A DNA stretch of 64,000 nt from Poriferisodalis sp965203655 (GTDB lineage: Bacteria; Actinomycetota; Acidimicrobiia; Acidimicrobiales; Poriferisodalaceae), in contig NZ_CBDBDD010000006.1 of assembly GCF_965203655.1 (NCBI RefSeq), positions 186,001-250,000 on the forward strand, written 5' to 3'. Under the pieces are notes generated by a model that was not told where the DNA came from, ran no database searches, and was given only the letters and a program-made list of their open reading frames with translations. Positions 23,140-32,585 of this stretch are shown here, in pieces (the stretch's first letter is position 1; each line of letters begins with the position of its first letter). The position numbers and the translations under genes are program-made.

Positions 23140-24513
23140 TCACCTCGAGGCATGGAGCCAACCGCTCGTGCGGTCCAGCACCTTGTCGACCCGGCTCAGC
23201 AGGTCGTCGATTACGGCAACGTCGGCCACCAGCGGCGGCGCGATCATGATCATGGCGGCGCCCCGGGCGTCGGGCCGCACCAGCACCCGTTCGGACCGGA
23301 CGAAGCCGTCCAGCACGCCGCCGGGCAGCAGCGATGCGAACTGCTCCTCGGTGAGCTCGGTGCCCGACGCCCGGTCGAACATCAACTCCACCGCGTAGAA
23401 GTAGCCGGCCCCGCGGATCTCCTTGACGCAGGCGTGGGCGTCCATCAGGTCGGCCAGCCCGCCGGCCAGGTGCGCCTCGTTCGCCAGCACCCCGGCGAAC
23501 ACGTCTTCGTCGCGCATGGCGGTCATGTTTGCCACGGCGACCGCGGTGGCAACCGGGTGGGCGCCGAAGGTGGAGCCGTGGGTGAACATCGCCAGCGGCG
23601 AGTCCCACACGCGCTCGACCAGCGAATCCCTGGCGACGATGCCGCCCAGGGGGGCGTAGGCGCTGGTGACGCCCTTCGCGAACGTGATGATGTCGGGCTC
23701 GGCGCCGAAGCGTTCGCTCCCGAACCAGTAGCCGAGGCGACCGAAGGAGTTGATCACCTCGTCGGCGCACAGCACCACGCCGTAGGTGTCGCAGATGCGG
23801 CGCAGTTCCTGCCAGTAGCCGTCGGGCGGCACGAGCGCGCCGCGGCCGTTCTGGACCGGCTCGGCGATCACCATCGAGACGGTCTCGGGGCCTTCGGCCA
23901 CGATGGCTTCCTCGACCTCGGTCACGCACGGCAGATCGGCGACCGACTGGCCCGGTTCGAGGTGCCAGTCCAGCGTGTTGGCCACATGGCGGACCGTGTC
24001 GGTGATCATCGGCAGGAACGGGTCGCGCACCCGGGGAATGCCGGTCAGCGCGAGGGCGCCGAGGGTGGTGCCGTGATACGCCATCTTGCGGGCGATCACC
24101 TTGTGGCGCTGCTCCTCGCCGTTGGCCAGGTGGAAGCAGCGGGCCAGCTTGATCGCCGACTCCACCGACTCGGATCCTGAGTTCACGAAGAACACCCGGT
24201 CGAGGTCGGCGGGCGCAAACTCGGCGATCATCGCCGCCGCCTCGATCGCGGCGGGATGGGCGAACCCCCAGTTGGAGTAGAACGCCAGCTGGTCCATCTG
24301 CTTGGCGGCGGCTGCGGTCAGGTCGCTTCGGCCGTGGCCGAGGTTGGTGCAGAACAGGCCGGCGAGCCCGTCGAGGTATTCGTTGCCGTCGGCGTCGGTG
24401 AGATAGCAGCCCTCGCCGCGTTCGATCACTACGAGATCGTCGGCGTTCCAAGTGCCCGCAGACGTGAAGTGAGGTACGAGATGGCGGCGAGCCAGCTCCC
24501 GGTCGTCCGACAT
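23140..24513 (-). CDS. tpa: Taurine:pyruvate-type aminotransferase (class III, PLP)
   Basis: 457 residues from ATG 24513, five bases after GGGGGG; a GTG two codons upstream is also possible. Class III aminotransferase features include the FVNSGSESVESAIKLAR phosphate-binding turn, AYHGTTLGALALTG, DEVINSFGRLG and the PLP lysine in TFAKGVTSAYAPLGG. In this operon it should move the amino group of taurine to pyruvate, giving sulfoacetaldehyde and alanine. No alanine dehydrogenase is linked to regenerate pyruvate. Other omega-amino substrates cannot be excluded from sequence alone. Confidence 0.85.
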   Translation of the reverse strand: MSDDRELARRHLVPHFTSAGTWNADDLVVIERGEGCYLTDADGNEYLDGLAGLFCTNLGHGRSDLTAAAAKQMDQLAFYSNWGFAHPAAIEAAAMIAEFAPADLDRVFFVNSGSESVESAIKLARCFHLANGEEQRHKVIARKMAYHGTTLGALALTGIPRVRDPFLPMITDTVRHVANTLDWHLEPGQSVADLPCVTEVEEAIVAEGPETVSMVIAEPVQNGRGALVPPDGYWQELRRICDTYGVVLCADEVINSFGRLGYWFGSERFGAEPDIITFAKGVTSAYAPLGGIVARDSLVERVWDSPLAMFTHGSTFGAHPVATAVAVANMTAMRDEDVFAGVLANEAHLAGGLADLMDAHACVKEIRGAGYFYAVELMFDRASGTELTEEQFASLLPGGVLDGFVRSERVLVRPDARGAAMIMIAPPLVADVAVIDDLLSRVDKVLDRTSGWLHASR

Positions 24514-24762
24514 GTACACCCCCCAGGTTTCCCATGAGCGACGCCGACCTAGCGGTTAGAGAGTATCACACTCGGGTTAGGCCAATTTCCACCGCGGAAG
24601 CAGTCCTTCACTGAGCGGGCAGTGCACTTCACCTCCGTGCCCCTCGACGCGGATCAGCACCTCGTGCCTTCGATTCTCGCTGCGACCGGCTCGGCACCGG
24701 CCCTGAACTGCTGAGGGTTACGGTGCGGGGATGCACCTGCAGCTCGGCGGGAGGCTGCGTCC

Positions 24763-26130
24763 ATGAGCGCTCAGCGGGTCGTCATCGTGGGCGGGGGGTT
24801 CGCGGGGCTCAGCGCCGCCTACACGCTGATGAAGCGGGGCATCACTCCCCTGCTGCTCGAGTCGTTCGAGCGTGCGGGTGGGCGCGGCAAGGGCGAGCAG
24901 ATCGACGGCTTCTCGGTGGACATGGGCGCGTTCGTCTTCACCGCCACCTACGACACCGCGTTCCGCATCTGCGAGGAGTTGGGGCTGCCGCTCGTGCGCT
25001 CGCAGATGAAGTTCGGCCACTTCCGCGGCGGGCGCTGGGTGACCACCTCGCCGGAGGGATCGCTGGGGAGCTTCGTACGCCAGATTCCTGCGGCCATCGC
25101 CTTGGGCTTCATGTCGCCCAAGGGGTTCCTGTCGGGCTCCAAGGTGATGCGGCAGATCCATCGCCAGTCGGAGTACATGAGCTTCGCCGGCGACAGCCCG
25201 CTCGCCGAGATCGACGACGACGAGGCCTTCGGCGATTACCTGCAGCGGCTCGGCGTGCCCCACAAGCTGCAGGTGACGCTCACCGGACCGCTCAAGATGG
25301 TCCTGGGCGACCCCATGCCGGCCGGACAGGCGCTGATGCGGGCCTACATCGGCGAGACGATGCTGAGCGGAGGTGCGGTGTCGATGCCCGAGCGAGGCAT
25401 CGGCTCGCTGAGCGCAGCACTGGCCGCCAAGTGCGCCGATGCCATCCGGGTCTCCACCCCCGTCAGCAGGATCGTGGTCGCGGGCGGGAAGGCGACCGGC
25501 GTGGTCGCCAACGGCAAGACGATCGATGCCGACGCGGTCATCTGCGCCGTGCCCGGCACCAAGGTCGCCGAGCTGGTGCCAGAGCTGCCGGAGGCGGTGC
25601 GCCGGGCGCTCAGCACCATCAACTACTCGACCGGCTGCAGGGTGGTGATCGGCGTCGAGGGTTCGCCGCTGCCGGCCGGCTGGCATGGTGCGCTCTACCC
25701 CGAGGACGACGACGCTCCGCTCCTGATGGACCGATCCAAGTTCCTGCCTGACTGCGCGCCGCCGGGCAAGAGCATCCTCGACCTGCTCATCGGCCGCGAC
25801 CGTGCCAAGGAGCTGATCCCGCTCGACGACGAGACGATCAAGCGCGAGCTGCTCGCCGCCGCTCGCCGCAATGCGCCGCCGGGCTCAGCCCTGCCCGGCG
25901 ATGACGAGGGCCACTTCTTCCGCGTGTACCGCTGGGAGGAGGCGCTGTGCATGGGGATGCCCGGGATGCTCGCCGCACTGGCGGATGTGCCCGGGCAGCT
26001 CGCGGGCAACATCGACAACCTGTTCCTGGCCGGCGACTACATGGGCATCCCCTCGGTCAACGGCGCCCTCTCCACCGGCGAGAGCACCGCCAACCACGTC
26101 GCAGACCTCCTGGCGTCCGGCGTCGTCTAG
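24763..26130 (+). CDS. FAD-dependent phytoene desaturase/amine-oxidase-type oxidoreductase
   Basis: 455 residues; ATG 24763 has GGGAGG ten bases upstream. The N-terminal dinucleotide fold reads VVIVGGGFAGLSAAYTL...LLLESFERAGGRGKG, the CrtI/protoporphyrinogen-oxidase pattern. The C-terminal FAD block is NLFLAGDYMGIPSVNGALSTGESTANHV. It is probably cytosolic or membrane-associated; the substrate is unknown. It is convergent with, and overlaps by four bases, the amidase gene. It is divergent from tpa, so it belongs to neither operon. There are no carotenoid genes nearby to support a desaturase role. Confidence 0.8.
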   Translation: MSAQRVVIVGGGFAGLSAAYTLMKRGITPLLLESFERAGGRGKGEQIDGFSVDMGAFVFTATYDTAFRICEELGLPLVRSQMKFGHFRGGRWVTTSPEGSLGSFVRQIPAAIALGFMSPKGFLSGSKVMRQIHRQSEYMSFAGDSPLAEIDDDEAFGDYLQRLGVPHKLQVTLTGPLKMVLGDPMPAGQALMRAYIGETMLSGGAVSMPERGIGSLSAALAAKCADAIRVSTPVSRIVVAGGKATGVVANGKTIDADAVICAVPGTKVAELVPELPEAVRRALSTINYSTGCRVVIGVEGSPLPAGWHGALYPEDDDAPLLMDRSKFLPDCAPPGKSILDLLIGRDRAKELIPLDDETIKRELLAAARRNAPPGSALPGDDEGHFFRVYRWEEALCMGMPGMLAALADVPGQLAGNIDNLFLAGDYMGIPSVNGALSTGESTANHVADLLASGVV

Positions 26131-27503
26131 ACGCTGACGCCGACGGGCTGGCGAGCGAATGGGCGTACATCCAGCGCACCTTCGAGCTGTTCGGCGACGG
26201 CCAGCAGATCGTGGTCGCTTCCGTGGCGCCCGACGAGCTGGATCGCTGCCGGCAAGCCCTCGACGAACCCGGCGGGCAGCACCACCGCGGGATGCCCGGA
26301 GACGTTGAACGGCACTGCGAACGGGAAGGCCCCCCACAGCTTGGATACCGGCTCGCCGGCGATGGCCGCCGGACGGCATCCGAGCTCAAAGGCGGTGGTG
26401 GCCGTCGCGGGGGTGGCGATCACGTCGTAGTCGCCGAACCAGCGATCCACGCGCTCGCGGTACGCCCGCTGGGCGGAGCGGGCCGCCGAGACGGCGGCGG
26501 GATCGAGTCGTTCCGCTGCTTCGAGGGACCGGCGGCAGTACCAGGTCAGCTCATGGGGGCCGTTCAGCAGGTGTCCGCGGCGCTCGCCCTCGTCTGCCAG
26601 CACCAGCGGGCCGAAGATCTCCTCCCAGCCAGCGAGATCGAGATCCACCGGGTGCACCTCGTGCCCGCAGGACGCGAGCTTGTCCACCGCCGCCGAGGTC
26701 ACCGCGCCGATGCCGGGATCGATCGGGCGACCCTCGGGCTTGGCGCACCATGCGACACGGCGGGGTTTCGGATCGTCGGAAGCATCCTGGGCGCCGTCGC
26801 CTCCGTCGGACAGCACATCGTGCATGCGACGAGCGTCATCGACGCACCGCGCCAGCGGGCCGACCGAGATGAACGGGCTGAACGCACGGAACCCTCCCTC
26901 GTCGTGGACGGTTCCGTAGGTGGGCTTGAATCCCACGAGGCCGCAGAACGACGCAGGAATGCGGATCGATCCGCCGCCGTCGGACCCGAGGCCGAGGGTG
27001 CACATGCCGGCGGCAACCGACGATGCCGCGCCGCCGCTGGAGCCGCCGGCAGTGCGGCGAAGGTCGAAGGGATTGGCCGCGTCGGGACCCAGCAGGTTGT
27101 CGGTGGTGGCCGACTGGCAGAACTCCGGCACGTTGGTCTTGCCGACGACGACCGCCCCGGCGCGGCGCAGCCGGCGAACGGCGCCCGAGTCGTGCGGCAT
27201 CACTTCGTCGGCATGCGCCAGCGAACCGAGCGTGGTGACGTGACCTTCGAGATGAAAGGCGTCCTTGATCGACACCGGGACGCCGGCCAATGGGCCGGCA
27301 GTACCGCTGCGATACGCCGCCTCCGCGGCCACCGCCTGGCTGCGGGCCAACTTTCCGGTGGTCAGAACGACGGCATGCAGCAGGGGGTTGAGCTGAGCGA
27401 TGCGCTCCTGGGCCTGTTCACAGACATCGACCGGCGACAGCGAGCCGCTGCGGTACGCATCGATGAGCTGGCGCACCGGCCACCACAGGGGCCCCTCATC
27501 CAC
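26127..27503 (-). CDS. Amidase signature family hydrolase
   Basis: 458 residues from GTG 27503, which overlaps the SDR stop by eight bases. The Ser-cisSer-Lys triad is present: the lysine in GVPVSIKDAF, the cis-serine region in AGGSSGGAASSVAAG, and the nucleophile block GSDGGGSIRIPAS. It hydrolyses an amide (R-CO-NH2 or secondary amide) to acid and amine. It is the last gene of a five-gene overlapping operon with a CoA-ligase-type enzyme, so the acid formed may be activated and oxidised. The specific substrate is unknown. Confidence 0.85.
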   Translation of the reverse strand: MDEGPLWWPVRQLIDAYRSGSLSPVDVCEQAQERIAQLNPLLHAVVLTTGKLARSQAVAAEAAYRSGTAGPLAGVPVSIKDAFHLEGHVTTLGSLAHADEVMPHDSGAVRRLRRAGAVVVGKTNVPEFCQSATTDNLLGPDAANPFDLRRTAGGSSGGAASSVAAGMCTLGLGSDGGGSIRIPASFCGLVGFKPTYGTVHDEGGFRAFSPFISVGPLARCVDDARRMHDVLSDGGDGAQDASDDPKPRRVAWCAKPEGRPIDPGIGAVTSAAVDKLASCGHEVHPVDLDLAGWEEIFGPLVLADEGERRGHLLNGPHELTWYCRRSLEAAERLDPAAVSAARSAQRAYRERVDRWFGDYDVIATPATATTAFELGCRPAAIAGEPVSKLWGAFPFAVPFNVSGHPAVVLPAGFVEGLPAAIQLVGRHGSDHDLLAVAEQLEGALDVRPFARQPVGVSV

Positions 27504-28257
27504 GAGCCGACACGCCGCCCGAGACGGTGAACACCTCGCCGGTGATGTAGCTCGACTCATCCGATGCCAGCAGCGACACCATGGCGGCAACATCGTCGGG
27601 CTTGCCGATGCGACCCAGGAACGCCTTCTCGGTCAGGTAGCTCGTGAAGAACTCTTCGGGGTAGATCCTGCGCAGGAAGTCGTTGTAGATCAGGCCCGGG
27701 GCGATCGCATTGACCCGTATGCCGTGGGCGCCGTTCTCGGCGGCGGCGACGCGGGTGAGCGCGAGCACGCCAGCCTTGGCTGCGGAATAGGCCGCGCCGT
27801 GTTCGGCCGACATCTCCCAGGCCGCGATCGACGAGATGTTGATGATCGAGCCGCTCCCGGCGGCGATCATCTGCGGCAGTGCAGCGCGCATGCACACGAA
27901 CGTGCCGGTCAGGTCGACATCGAGGCAGCGCTGCCACGTCTCCACCGACATCTCGGCCACCGGCTCGATCTTCGACCAGCCGGCGTTGTTGACCAGCACA
28001 TCGAGCCTGCCCTTGTCCGCCACGGCTGCCTCGATGACGCCCTGCACCTGGGCGTGGTCGGTGACGTCGAGGTGGTACGCGCTCACCTGCCTCCCCACTT
28101 CGCCGGCGAGCGTGTCGGCGAACTCGTGGCAGCGGCGCTCGTGGACATCAGTGACCACGACGTCGAAGCCGTCATGGGCGAGCCGCCTTGCCGCTGCGGC
28201 CCCGATGCCGGCGCCGGCGGCTGCGGTCACCAGCGCCACTCGCGGATCCGTAGTCAT
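27496..28257 (-). CDS. Short-chain dehydrogenase/reductase (SDR)
   Basis: 253 residues from ATG 28257. The cofactor site is a variant TAAAGAGIG instead of TGxxxGIG, with NNAG at about 91, catalytic Ser in INISSIAAWE, and the YSAAK Tyr-Lys pair. The C-terminus ITGEVFTVSGGVSARG is classical. It is an NAD(P)-dependent alcohol/ketone oxidoreductase within the catabolic operon, downstream of the F420-type oxidoreductase with which its start codon overlaps by one base. Confidence 0.85.
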   Translation of the reverse strand: MTTDPRVALVTAAAGAGIGAAAARRLAHDGFDVVVTDVHERRCHEFADTLAGEVGRQVSAYHLDVTDHAQVQGVIEAAVADKGRLDVLVNNAGWSKIEPVAEMSVETWQRCLDVDLTGTFVCMRAALPQMIAAGSGSIINISSIAAWEMSAEHGAAYSAAKAGVLALTRVAAAENGAHGIRVNAIAPGLIYNDFLRRIYPEEFFTSYLTEKAFLGRIGKPDDVAAMVSLLASDESSYITGEVFTVSGGVSARG

Positions 28258-29270
28258 CAGCCTGCTCCCTCTGCTTCGACGTTGGCGATGAGGTCGTCGG
28301 CCAGTTGCGCGAGGCGTTGGCGACGGCCGCCCGACAGCAGCGCGAACGTGATGCGGTCGATGTCGAGCTGCCAGAGCTGACGGATCCGTTCGACGCAGGT
28401 GTCGCGGTCGCCCGCCAGCGCCACTGACGTGACGAAGTCGTCAGACACGATGTGCTTGTGCTCCGCCTGCAGCGACAGGTGGTCGACCAGGCCGTACGCG
28501 TCTGCGGCGCGCTCGAACTCGGGGCGGAATCGCTCCCACGCCGGCGGCATGCGCTTCCACGGATGGAAGGTGGCCGCCTGGCTGACGGCCCAGGCCCTGA
28601 CGTCGTCGACGGCGGACTGGCAGTCGTCGTCCATCGACATGGTGACGAACAGGTCGACGGTGAGCTCTGAGCGGTCACGACCGGCTGCGGCCAAACCCTG
28701 GTGGATGAACTCGAGCTGCCACGCGCAGAATTCGGGGTCGGCAGCGCCCATGAGCACGATGCCGTCGCACGTCTGTGCGGCGAGCTGCAGCATCGCGGGC
28801 TGCGACACGGCCAGGTAGATGGGGATCTGGCGCGTCGCGGTGGCCAGGCGAACCTGGCTCCCGTAGAGATCGCATGGCTCACCGCTGAAGAGCTGCCGGA
28901 ACTCGTCGATCCCCGAGCGCAGCTCGGCCAGCTTGGACGGCGCTCCCCCGGCGCCGAGCACCGCTGACCAGCCCGCACCGAGACCCAGCACGGCACGGCC
29001 GCCGGACAGCTCGTCCACAGCGGCGGTGGCGTTGGCCGTGACGGTGGGGTGACGGGTGACGAGATTGGTGACGCCCGCCCCAATGAGCAGGTTGTCGGTG
29101 GCGAGCGCGGCCAGGTTCATGGCTGCGTACACGTCCTTCATCCCGAGCTGGAAGTCGATGAACCACAGCGCCTCGAAGCCGCTGTCCTCGATTGCTCGGG
29201 CCAGTTCGCCCGCGCGGCTCAGGGGCTCGCGCGGGCTGACGCCCATCGAGATCCCGTAGCGGCGCCTCAT
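28257..29270 (-). CDS. LLM-class (F420-type) oxidoreductase
   Basis: 337 residues from ATG 29270. Luciferase-like barrel signatures are MGVSPREPLSRAGELARAIEDSGFEALWFIDFQ, VTNLVTRHPTVTANATAAVDELSGGRAVLGLGAGWS and IPIYLAVSQPAMLQLAAQTCDGIVLMG. The start overlaps the hydrolase stop by four bases. It probably uses F420 or FMN to oxidise an intermediate of the operon's substrate. It is a different subfamily from the gene at 12301. Confidence 0.83.
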   Translation of the reverse strand: MRRRYGISMGVSPREPLSRAGELARAIEDSGFEALWFIDFQLGMKDVYAAMNLAALATDNLLIGAGVTNLVTRHPTVTANATAAVDELSGGRAVLGLGAGWSAVLGAGGAPSKLAELRSGIDEFRQLFSGEPCDLYGSQVRLATATRQIPIYLAVSQPAMLQLAAQTCDGIVLMGAADPEFCAWQLEFIHQGLAAAGRDRSELTVDLFVTMSMDDDCQSAVDDVRAWAVSQAATFHPWKRMPPAWERFRPEFERAADAYGLVDHLSLQAEHKHIVSDDFVTSVALAGDRDTCVERIRQLWQLDIDRITFALLSGGRRQRLAQLADDLIANVEAEGAG

Positions 29271-30061
29271 GCTGACTGCCTCTCGCCCAGGAGCGTGGCG
29301 ATCAGCGTGCCGTACGCATCGGGCTGGTCCACGGAGATCAGATGTCCGGCGCCGGCGATCTCGTGGTAGCGAGAGCCGACGACACGCTCGACGATGATGT
29401 CCGATGCCCGCCGGGGGCAGAAGACGTCGTCCGACGCCCCGATGACGTCCACGGGAATCTCGATGTTCTCCAGCAGGGGGTTGAGCGGCTCGGACCGGAT
29501 GCCGATCATCGCCCGGGCCGCATTGATGTAGCCACGGCCGTCGCCGATGGCTTCCAGTCGCCTCGCGGTCACTTCGTCGATGTCGGCTGGGGTGACGATC
29601 TGGGCGGCCGTATCGTCGCGCAGGCCGGCGGCGAAGCCGGTCGCTTGGCTGGCTTCGAGCTGGGCGACACGTCCTGCGAAGAACTCGGCCGCGGCCGAGC
29701 CGACCACCGACGAGGTGGCAATCGCGATCAAGTGGTCGATCAGGTTCCCCGGCTCAGTCGCTGCGTGGAGCCCGATGGTGCCGCCCAGCGAGTAGCCGAC
29801 CACTGCAGCGGGGCCGGTCACGCTCCGCAGGAACGCGTCGAGATCGCCGCTCAGCTGTGCCAGCGTGCCGGCGCCCTCGCCGGCTGTCGTCCGACCGTGG
29901 CCGCGCAGGTCGAGCGAATAGACGGCGAACTCGCGGAGATGGTCGGCCACGCCGTCCCACGACTGATGGTCTTCGGCCAGTCCGTGCAGCAGCACCACGG
30001 GCGGCCCCGAGCCGTGCCGGGAGTAGTTGACGGTGATGTCGGCCAGCTCGACGGTGCTCAT
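29267..30061 (-). CDS. Alpha/beta-fold hydrolase
   Basis: 264 residues from ATG 30061. The oxyanion region is PPVVLLHGLAEDHQSWDGVADHL, the nucleophile elbow VVGYSLGGTIGLH, the acid probably in VIGASDDVFCPRRAS, and the histidine in IAGAGHLISVDQPDAYG. This gives a full Ser-Asp-His triad. It overlaps the ligase gene upstream by four bases. A carbon-carbon or ester/lactone hydrolase step in the pathway is likely; the family is too broad for more. Confidence 0.83.
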   Translation of the reverse strand: MSTVELADITVNYSRHGSGPPVVLLHGLAEDHQSWDGVADHLREFAVYSLDLRGHGRTTAGEGAGTLAQLSGDLDAFLRSVTGPAAVVGYSLGGTIGLHAATEPGNLIDHLIAIATSSVVGSAAAEFFAGRVAQLEASQATGFAAGLRDDTAAQIVTPADIDEVTARRLEAIGDGRGYINAARAMIGIRSEPLNPLLENIEIPVDVIGASDDVFCPRRASDIIVERVVGSRYHEIAGAGHLISVDQPDAYGTLIATLLGERQSA

Positions 30062-31683
30062 CGGCCCGAGTCCCCATCGGGGCCGGCGCCGCTGCCGGCC
30101 GTCGCTTCAGCAGGATCGCAGGCTGCGACGAGCTCGTCGCGGAGTTGCTGCTTGCGGATCTTGCCCGCTGCTGTGCGCGGGAAGCCGTCGACCGGCACCA
30201 GCCGCTCGGGCCAGTACCGGCGTGGCAGCTCCTGTTCTGCGCAGAAGGCGAGCACCTCGTCAAGGTCGAGCGGTGTGCGGGCGTGGACGACAGCGCAGAT
30301 GCGCTCGCCCAGTCGCTCGTCGGGCCATCCGATCACGGCCACGCCGACCACGTCGGGATGGGCGGCGATCGCGTTCTCGGTCTCGACGGGCGAGATGTTG
30401 ACGGCGCCGCGGATGATCAGGTCCTTGAGCCGTCCGGTGATCGACACGTAGCCGTCGGCATCGATTCGGGCGAGATCGCCGGTCCGGAAGAAGCCGTCGC
30501 CGATGACTTCGGTGGCGTACAGCTCGGGCTGGCCGTAGTAGCCGTTGAACACGCCGGGCCCGCGCATGACCAGCTCGCCGCTGCCCTCATCGCCCAGCGC
30601 CCCCTCGGCGTCGAGGATGCGCAGCTCCAGCCCGGGCAGTCCCACCCCCACCGTGGTCTCGAGCTGCGACTCGGTCGACGTCGGAACACAAGTGGTGAGA
30701 CCGCCTTCGGTCATGCCCCACAGCGGGGTGACGAACGTGTTCGGCAGCTCGTCGCGGCAGCGTCGGATGAGGGCGGGCGGCACCTGGGCGCCGCCGCAGA
30801 GGAAGCTGCGCATGGATGCCAGCTTGGGCTCGCTGCGGTCCCAGTGGGCGTTGGCGAGATCCAGCAGGAACGGTGTCGCCGCGGCCGTGAAGTCGGCTCC
30901 GTGGCGGGCTACCAGCTCCAAGGCCGCCTCGGCGTCCCATTCGTCTTGGAGAATGAGCGGCGCGCCCACGAACAGCGACAGGCGGCAGCCGTGAATGGAG
31001 CCGACGCTGTGGCCGAGCGGGGACGGCATGAACACCGGCGTGTCCTGGCTGAGATCGAAGCGCTCGGCGAAGTGCAGGTTGAGCGCGGCCAGCGAGTCCT
31101 CGCTGTGGCTCACCGCCTTGGGAGGGCCGGTCGTGCTCGAGGTGAACATCAGGTGTGCGGTGGCCTCGGGCACCTCGGCGGCAGTAGTCGGGCGGATGGG
31201 CGGGCCATCCGGCGCCAGCCGGCCCCCTTTCGCCAGTGCGACGGCGATGGGCCCGCAGGCTGCGGCAGCGGCGGCTCGCCGGACGGCGTCCGCGGAGCGG
31301 CTGGCGCGGTTCTGACCGTCGCAGACGACCAGGGCCGGACGGGTGAGCTCGAAGATGTGGCGCAGATGGGCCTCGGGCGTGGTGACAGGCGTCGTGGCCG
31401 GGACATGGCCCGCCCGCAGCACCGCCAGGAACATCACCATCCAGTCGGTGCGGTTGGGAAGGTGGATCACGACGGGTCGCCTGGCGGTCCCGGCGAGCGA
31501 GCGGATCTGCTCTGCAGCCTCGCCGGCCGCCTGCCACAACTCGGACCGTGAGATGGCGGTGCCATCGCTGACCAGGGCCAGCCGGCCGGGGCTCTCGCCG
31601 ACATGGGTCTCGAATCGATCGACCAGCCGCCGGCCCGTCCACCATCCGGCGAGGCGGTAGCGCTTCGCCCGGTTGTCGCTCAC
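30058..31683 (-). CDS. AMP-forming acyl-CoA synthetase/ligase
   Basis: 541 residues from GTG 31683, preceded by GAGGAG. ANL-superfamily motifs are A3 MFTSSTTGPPKAVSHSE, A5 LWGMTEGG, the A7 region GDGFFRTGDLARID, A8 GRLKDLIIRGAVNISPVE and the A10 lysine in PRTAAGKIRKQQL. It activates a carboxylic acid to its acyl-AMP and usually its CoA thioester. It is the first gene of the five-gene operon and is divergent from tetR at 31907, whose product probably controls it. Confidence 0.87.
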   Translation of the reverse strand: MSDNRAKRYRLAGWWTGRRLVDRFETHVGESPGRLALVSDGTAISRSELWQAAGEAAEQIRSLAGTARRPVVIHLPNRTDWMVMFLAVLRAGHVPATTPVTTPEAHLRHIFELTRPALVVCDGQNRASRSADAVRRAAAAAACGPIAVALAKGGRLAPDGPPIRPTTAAEVPEATAHLMFTSSTTGPPKAVSHSEDSLAALNLHFAERFDLSQDTPVFMPSPLGHSVGSIHGCRLSLFVGAPLILQDEWDAEAALELVARHGADFTAAATPFLLDLANAHWDRSEPKLASMRSFLCGGAQVPPALIRRCRDELPNTFVTPLWGMTEGGLTTCVPTSTESQLETTVGVGLPGLELRILDAEGALGDEGSGELVMRGPGVFNGYYGQPELYATEVIGDGFFRTGDLARIDADGYVSITGRLKDLIIRGAVNISPVETENAIAAHPDVVGVAVIGWPDERLGERICAVVHARTPLDLDEVLAFCAEQELPRRYWPERLVPVDGFPRTAAGKIRKQQLRDELVAACDPAEATAGSGAGPDGDSGR

Positions 31684-31906
31684 GTGGCTCCTCAGTTCGC
31701 GGCAGGGTCCGTTCTCGGGAGTATTGCAGGCTTGCCGAGCTTTCACTAGAACGACTTCACTTTTACTTTTAGTCCGTTGAAGATGTGCAGGTAGGCTTGC
31801 TCGCTGCGGGCCTCCCGAGGGGAGTCGGCCCGCAGATGAAACGCTGACGCGGGGATCAGTCACGTGCCTCATTCCGTACGCAGGCCTTCGGGCCGCTGGA
31901 GCGAAC

Positions 31907-32524
31907 ATGGCGATTGAGCCCACCACCCCGAAGGGTCGTCGCACACGGCAGACGATCCTCGATGCAGCGTCGAGGGTCTTCAGCAAGGACGGCTACGTCG
32001 ACGCCCGCATGAGCGACGTCGCCACAGAGGCCGGTCTCTCGCTCGGCGGCCTCTACCGGTACTTCGAGAACAAGGAAGACCTGTTCAGCAGCGTGATCCG
32101 CGACATCCATGAGGAGCTCTTCCGGCGGAGCAGGTCGTCGACGCCGATCAGCGACGACCCCGAGGCTGCGCTGTTCGAAGCCAACCTCGGATACCTGCAG
32201 CACTACCACGACAACAGCGGCGTGATGGGTGCCTTCATCGCGGCGACCACCGTGGAGCAGCGCTTCACGACGATCTGGTGGACCATGCGCGAGCGTCACG
32301 TGGCCCGGTTCGTGCATGCGATCGAGAACGACGACCGTGTCCAGCTCGATGGGCTCGACCCGACCACGATGGCCCGGGCGATGGCCTCGTTGGTCGAGCA
32401 GACCGCGTACACGACGTTCGCCCACGCTGCGCTCAACACGACCACGGTTGACGTGGAGACGGTGGCACGAGTGGTGACGCGAGCCTGGTACCGCAGCTTC
32501 TACGGCGCGCCCGACGGGGGCTGA
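31907..32524 (+). CDS. TetR-family transcriptional regulator
   Basis: 205 residues from ATG 31907. The HTH is typical: TRQTILDAASRVFSKDGYVDARMSDVATEAGLSLGGLYRYFENKEDLF. A helical ligand-binding domain follows. It is divergent from the CoA-ligase operon across 223 bases that contain an AT-rich stretch (31744-31780), where the divergent promoters probably lie. No perfect palindrome was found there. A repressor of the adjacent catabolic operon and perhaps of the LIV transporter downstream is the natural reading. Confidence 0.83.
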   Translation: MAIEPTTPKGRRTRQTILDAASRVFSKDGYVDARMSDVATEAGLSLGGLYRYFENKEDLFSSVIRDIHEELFRRSRSSTPISDDPEAALFEANLGYLQHYHDNSGVMGAFIAATTVEQRFTTIWWTMRERHVARFVHAIENDDRVQLDGLDPTTMARAMASLVEQTAYTTFAHAALNTTTVDVETVARVVTRAWYRSFYGAPDGG

Positions 32525-32585
32525 GCGGGCCCGACCGGCGGTGCCGCTGTGGGTGCCGCGACTGCGCGGACGTCGGGCGATCATC

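Noticed and set aside
31684..31906. A clear operator palindrome between the CoA ligase and tetR genes
   Set aside because: Only loosely symmetrical AT-rich sequence (CTTCA...TGAAG) was found, not good enough to call a site.
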